From Sipunculus nudus (lineage: Eukaryota > Annelida > Sipuncula > Golfingiida > Sipunculidae), in contig CM049310.1 of the NCBI GenBank assembly GCA_026874595.1, positions 18,330,058 to 18,394,057 on the forward strand: a DNA stretch of 64,000 nucleotides, read 5' to 3'. Both the position numbers and the translations under genes were made by a program. Positions within the stretch are counted from its first letter, which is position 1; every line of letters begins with the position of its first letter. A model generated the notes under the pieces. That model worked only from the letters and a program-made list of their open reading frames with translations. It was not told where the DNA came from and searched no databases. This document shows, one piece after another, positions 52,401-58,400 of the stretch.

Positions 52401-55400
52401 GTTGCAGGTTGCCCAGTCAAGACTAGTTCTCTTGCAGGTTGTATTTTAGCTGGATGACAAGTCAGACAGGTGATTAGGGTGAACTATATTGCACCAGCAA
52501 AGAAAATGTGAATTAATACACAATCCTGATTTTTTAAAGGCTTTTGAAAGATGTAACAGAAATAAGCTGAATTTCCACATGTTGACTGCTTGATACATAA
52601 TAACCTTTAATAACCATAATCCATATAAGCTTAATGACTGATTAAAGAGATAAGTGCTGAAACAATTCATTAGGTTACCAGCTGCTTCATAAATTTCTTA
52701 TCAGTGGCTTCAGTATTTGCTGTTGACATAAAAAGCACACTTAATATAAAGTACACTCACAGATTAGTTGTGCACTAATGATCATAATCCAGCAGGATTT
52801 CCTGATAATCACTAGTAGTCATGCTGTTCATTATCAAGAATACTTCTTGTCAGCAATAAATATTTGAAATAGTAGCATATTAGCAGAAGGGACTTATTAA
52901 CTAACCATGTTAGCACTTACATTAGAAATAAGATCATTTCACTGATGCATCAGGAAACTGACAGTAAGTCTTGTAACAAGTATTCAGACCAGGGCCTTTT
53001 CCTTGTATTAGGTTGTACCCAAACCTCAATCACTCCTAAGGTCACTTTAGAAACAAAATGTAAAATTATCTCATGAATTATCTAAAGCTGGAATGAATAG
53101 TCAGTGAGGATGGTGGTTACAGGAATGAAACTCAGCCACAGTGTAAAAGACAAAAGTAGTAGAATACAATAGAGCTTTAGATTTATTTATACCAAATCTG
53201 AATTACAGAAATCTTAATAATTGTATATCATTCATCTGAAACAATTTGAAAATCTTCAATTGTTTTACTGCCTTACAGAGCTGTGCTCGATGTGCAGTTT
53301 ATATTCTCAGTGTTTCGACTAGCGACCATGATTGCTTCATGAATTTTGAAATGCATTTATATTTATGAGTGTGTTTTGGTGTGTTATTTTTGTTATGAAG
53401 CATTGAGATTTACTTTTCTTTATTATGAATGAGATTGAGCATGGCTAAACATTTGACTCTAGTGTTTTGTAATGTAATTTCAGTCCTTTTGTCAGCAGTT
53501 TTGCTTAAAAAAATCACCAGCTACCATGTCTTTCACTTGTGTATAATATGCATTTTCCATGTTGTGATTTCAATTTGATTGAAGTTTGCCTGTTCTACAT
53601 TTTCTTTACTTAAAAATTACCATAACACTATTGTATAAATTAATTAATATGCTTGCATAGTCAAATATTCTCAGGAATAATCAAGTTAGATTGATTATGG
53701 CAATGCCCTTCTGCTAGCATATCCATCCACACTCATACAAAGGTTCTAGAGAGTTTAAAACTGTGCAGCTCATTCCTGTGTGGTAGTAAGGGATATGTGC
53801 GCATGACGCCTGTCTAGCAAGCCCTACATTGGCTCCCCATGTGTAAAATGATTAAGTTTTAAGTCACTATGTTGGTGTTCAAGGCAAAACATGGTCTTGC
53901 TTTAATATATCTCCAAGATTTGATCCAGCCTTATACACGTGTGAGGAGTCTGAGATAATTAAAACAAGGGATACTGTGTGTTCCATCTACCAGGTCTGCC
54001 ATAGTTGCTAATAAAGCTTTCTGTGTTGCAGGACTTACTTTGTGGAACTTTCCACCACTGGAACAATGGCAAACTAATAATCTAGACACATTGAAAAAGA
54101 AGCCTTTTTTGGCTGTTAATTGTATAATCTTTAGACTCATTCAGCACACTTGTTGTGATGCATGATATATGCTCTTATTCTTATATGCAGGTGTAATGGT
54201 ATATGTATATGTATAGTAATTTAATAAAATTTTAATTGTCAAGTTTTATTTTTTAGCTCAGCTGACTATAAGTCATCTGAGCTATAGTCGTGGTCCATTG
54301 TCCGTCGTCCGTCCGTCTGTCCGTCCGTCCGTCCGTCCGTCCGTAGATGTGGCACGTTTTGAAACCGTAAGACCTAGGAATCCAAAATTCAGCATAATGT
54401 TAGATGTTCCCAAGATCTCCTACCAAGCCGAAAACTGGGTCTTCGCGACTTCATTCCTTTGAGAAATTAAGGAAAAACCTCAATTTTTTATTAAAAACTT
54501 ATATTCACACTTCAGGACTGCCTAATATCAAAACCACTCATCTGTTTTTCCTCATATTTCCTATAAATAATCCTCTATATAATTCCTATGTACATGCCAG
54601 AAATTAGGTCTGTATTATATAATTTAAAAAAGTTATGGGCCCAAACATAATGCATTTTGTAAATAATCAGGAAAGAAATTGTATCACTTAACACAAAACT
54701 TGTTAAAGCTAAGCACTTTTTTTCCAGTAATATTACTTTCATTAATCAAAATTAAATTGTATACCCAAAATTAGATCAAAATCTTTTAAATTTTTTAAAA
54801 TATTAGCAAAAATAAAAAATTGGTACCTTAAATTTTGCCCAACTTTGACCATGGCACGTTTTTTTGCTGTAACTGCTGTGGATTTAATTTTCACAGCATG
54901 TTTTTGTTAGCATTTCAACTGTTAACACCAAAAATTTGAAACCAGTTGATCAAAAACTGTAGATTTTATTCAAGTTTTCAAGCACCATGTCACATATTGC
55001 TAGTGTTATGCAGTTTGCTAGAGCTCAGCTCCCGAGCTTCAGCTCTAAGTTCCTTAAATTTGGCATACATTTAGATTTCTCCAAAATCCCCTACCATGCC
55101 AAGAATTTGGTCACTAGGACTTAATTCCTTCGAGATATCAATGAAAAACTTCATTTTTCCATTAAAAACCCATTGTTACACTTTAAGACTGCCTAATATC
55201 AAAACCACTGATCTGACTTTAATCATAAATAATATACATATTTTTCTATACATTCGCTATGCACATGCCAGAATGATGTCAGTATTGCATAATTGTTTTA
55301 AGTTATGGGCCCAAACATAATGCACTTTGTAAAAAATCAAGAAATATATTTACTCCCTTAACAAGGGCTTTGCTGAAGCTAGAGATTTTTTTGTCAGGGA

Positions 55401-58400
55401 TGTAACATTATTTAATCAAGATTCAATTGAATACCCAAAATTAGTTCTGAATTTTTCATATTTTATAAGTTATTAGTATAAATATAAAATTAGTACCTTA
55501 AATTTTACCCAACTGTGACCATGGCACGTTTGTTTCCCGTGAGCACTGTTGATATAATTTTCATATCATGCACAGGATTTCAGCTTTTTAGTTTAGAAAG
55601 CTTAAAGAAATTGGCCAAATATTGTAGCTTTTATTAATGTTTTTTATGAGACCCTGTCAGACTTTGGCTCTCTCCAGCCCCTCTTGAGTCACCTGTATGT
55701 TGACCTTGTTGACCTTTCATCAAATTAGGCGAGAATCCAGGCAGCTTATGGCCAGCCACAGTTGATCCAGGTGTTCAACCCAACTCATCTAGTAGTTTTA
55801 ACCAACAACATAACAATAAACAATAAATTAATAAATTTTTATTGGTTTTTAATAACAAATTAAAGAAAAATAGAAAAGGAATTTGTTAGTTTATAATAAC
55901 AGGAAATTAACTCGCAGTTACTGATGATATAAGAATCTTGTATTGATGGGTAGAATGTCACATATTCCAAATAACACTATGCAGTCACCTATGGCATTTT
56001 CAGTTCAATTTTAATGATAAAGAAGTAAATCATATTATTCATTACTAATCATTAGGGATTATATGAAGGAAATTAATGATAGACAAAGATGCAGTTGATA
56101 ATATTAATCTAGATTCCTACTGTGTCTAGTGTGTACATTGATGTGAAATAAGTCCAGAATGAATTTTTTACAGTTATTTTTTAATATAAATAAAAGCCAT
56201 AAAACCAGGTACTTATGATCATTATTTAAATGTGTGAATTTTGTATATTCTGGATTCTCAACATCATTGTTTGGTGAAAACTGAATAAATACCAGACATG
56301 GTGAGAATACTTTGTAATTGTATTTAAATACGAATATGATTATGTACTCCATTAAATTTCTTGCATAAAGAATGGGAATTCAGGTAAAAATGAAAGTATA
56401 TGAATACTCGTGCAAATACTTTCAAAATGTATTCATGAATGCATTCATGAATATATTCTTTAATATTATTTTAATAATCATATCAGTTATATTTCATTTT
56501 AAAAAATCATACGATTCTCTAATTATTTTTAATAAAAATTATATATGGGACAATATTTGTAATATTTTTAATAAATAGTTAAACTCTTATATTATATGTT
56601 CTGCTTATAAGTTATATGGCCAAGTCAAAATCTGTGTGACAGTAGTACTCCATTTGTTAATAAAATAAATGAAATCAATCCTCTTCCCTGTCTCCAAAGG
56701 TACTATCAAAATAATACATAAGCTAAACAACAACAATTCATAATACAGCTTATATTTATTACCACACAAAACCAGCATGTGCCTCATTTCTAAATAATAT
56801 TTTTTTATCATATATAACAGCTGAGCGTCGTGACCCATAGGTCCCTTGTTAAAGCTTTTAAGAGCACTTTGGTGGATCTTAGGCTATATTAAATAGAATA
56901 TAATTGTTATTATTATTTTCAGAAAGTTTATGTAACATAGACTTGAAATTATAATGCATCTTACAATTTAACTTCTATGTCAAAGTGAAGGACACTGCCA
57001 GAAATCTCTCACACTTTCGGTCCAGTACAACTGAGATCAAATTTTGCTAGAAACATTGGCTTGTGTGAAGTCTTTGTAACCATGTCCGGACTTACAGCTC
57101 ATTGCTTTGACATTGTAGGGTATTTAACTTAAGTGAATGAGACAAAGTTTTACTTAGTATTACATTTTATAATATGAACATAATATATATTTTTGTACCT
57201 TCAGATGTTCAATGGTCAGCCACAATTCATGCCCCCGGGAGGACCAGTACCACCACATGCGTCTATGCCCCCGACCAGTGGGGGCGCCCCACCTAGTCTA
57301 CCACCCCAAAGTTTCTCACCTCCACCCCCACAGTCACAGGTGGTTCAAGGTCAATATGGACCCGCAAGGTGTGTAATTCTCTTATGGTCGGTGTGTAATT
57401 CTCTTATGGTCAGAGATACCTGTAGATACTAGTTGGCGAACCTGTGAGCTTATGCGATGGTGCGGCATCATGCAGGGTCTGTACATTAACCATAGCTATC
57501 TCAAACATGGCAGAAGCTAGCATCACCAAATTTTTTGCATATAATCAGTCATCTGAAAAACTCTATCGGATTTTGTATATTTTTTTCTAACTGCATTTTC
57601 TTAGAATTTACAGGGAAAAAGCTAAAAAGCTTTAAAATCTTCTTCTCTGAAACTGTTCAGCCAAATTGTCCAGTATTTCACAGAAATGATCTCTGGAACA
57701 ATCTCTCTCGAATTGTTAGAATGGTTCCATTTCGGAGATTTTTGGCCGAGTTACAGGAGGTTGAACTTAGTCATCTGTCCAAAAAAGCACATTAAAATTA
57801 AAATCTCAGAAACGGCTAGAGCTATAATCACCAAATTTTATACCAATGTTTGTCACATATTTCATATCTGAAATTGAGGTGTTGGTGGCGCCAACTACAT
57901 TGATGTGTTCTTTACAAGCGAAAATGTTATTTTAAACTCTCCTAGCTTATACACTGATTTATGATGAAACTGTTAAGCTGATTGGTTTAAACTTTACAAG
58001 AATTATTCTATGGTAGGGCTCTGCCAGTTTTATAAGAATAGATTGGGTAAATACAGCTTTAAAAAAGCATTGTAGCCAATTGAGAAAGGCTTTCTATGTT
58101 TGAAAACAGATTTGACAACATGCCGAGTTTCAGCAGCAAAGTCAAGAGGTCACTCAGTACAAACAGGTGGGGTCCAGACATCACCATGGCAACTGACCTG
58201 GCTCTGGTGGGTGTCTAGACAATGTGTCTAGACGTCTAGACACAGCGTCTAGACGTCTAGACACAGTGTCTAGATGCAGAATTCCCAGATTATTGGCACT
58301 ATATCTCTCAACTGTTTGAAAAAACTTTGTTTGCATTTTAAGCAAATCAGGTTTATCATGAGGACATATTTGAACTGTGCGCCCTCATCTTTGGTTGACC

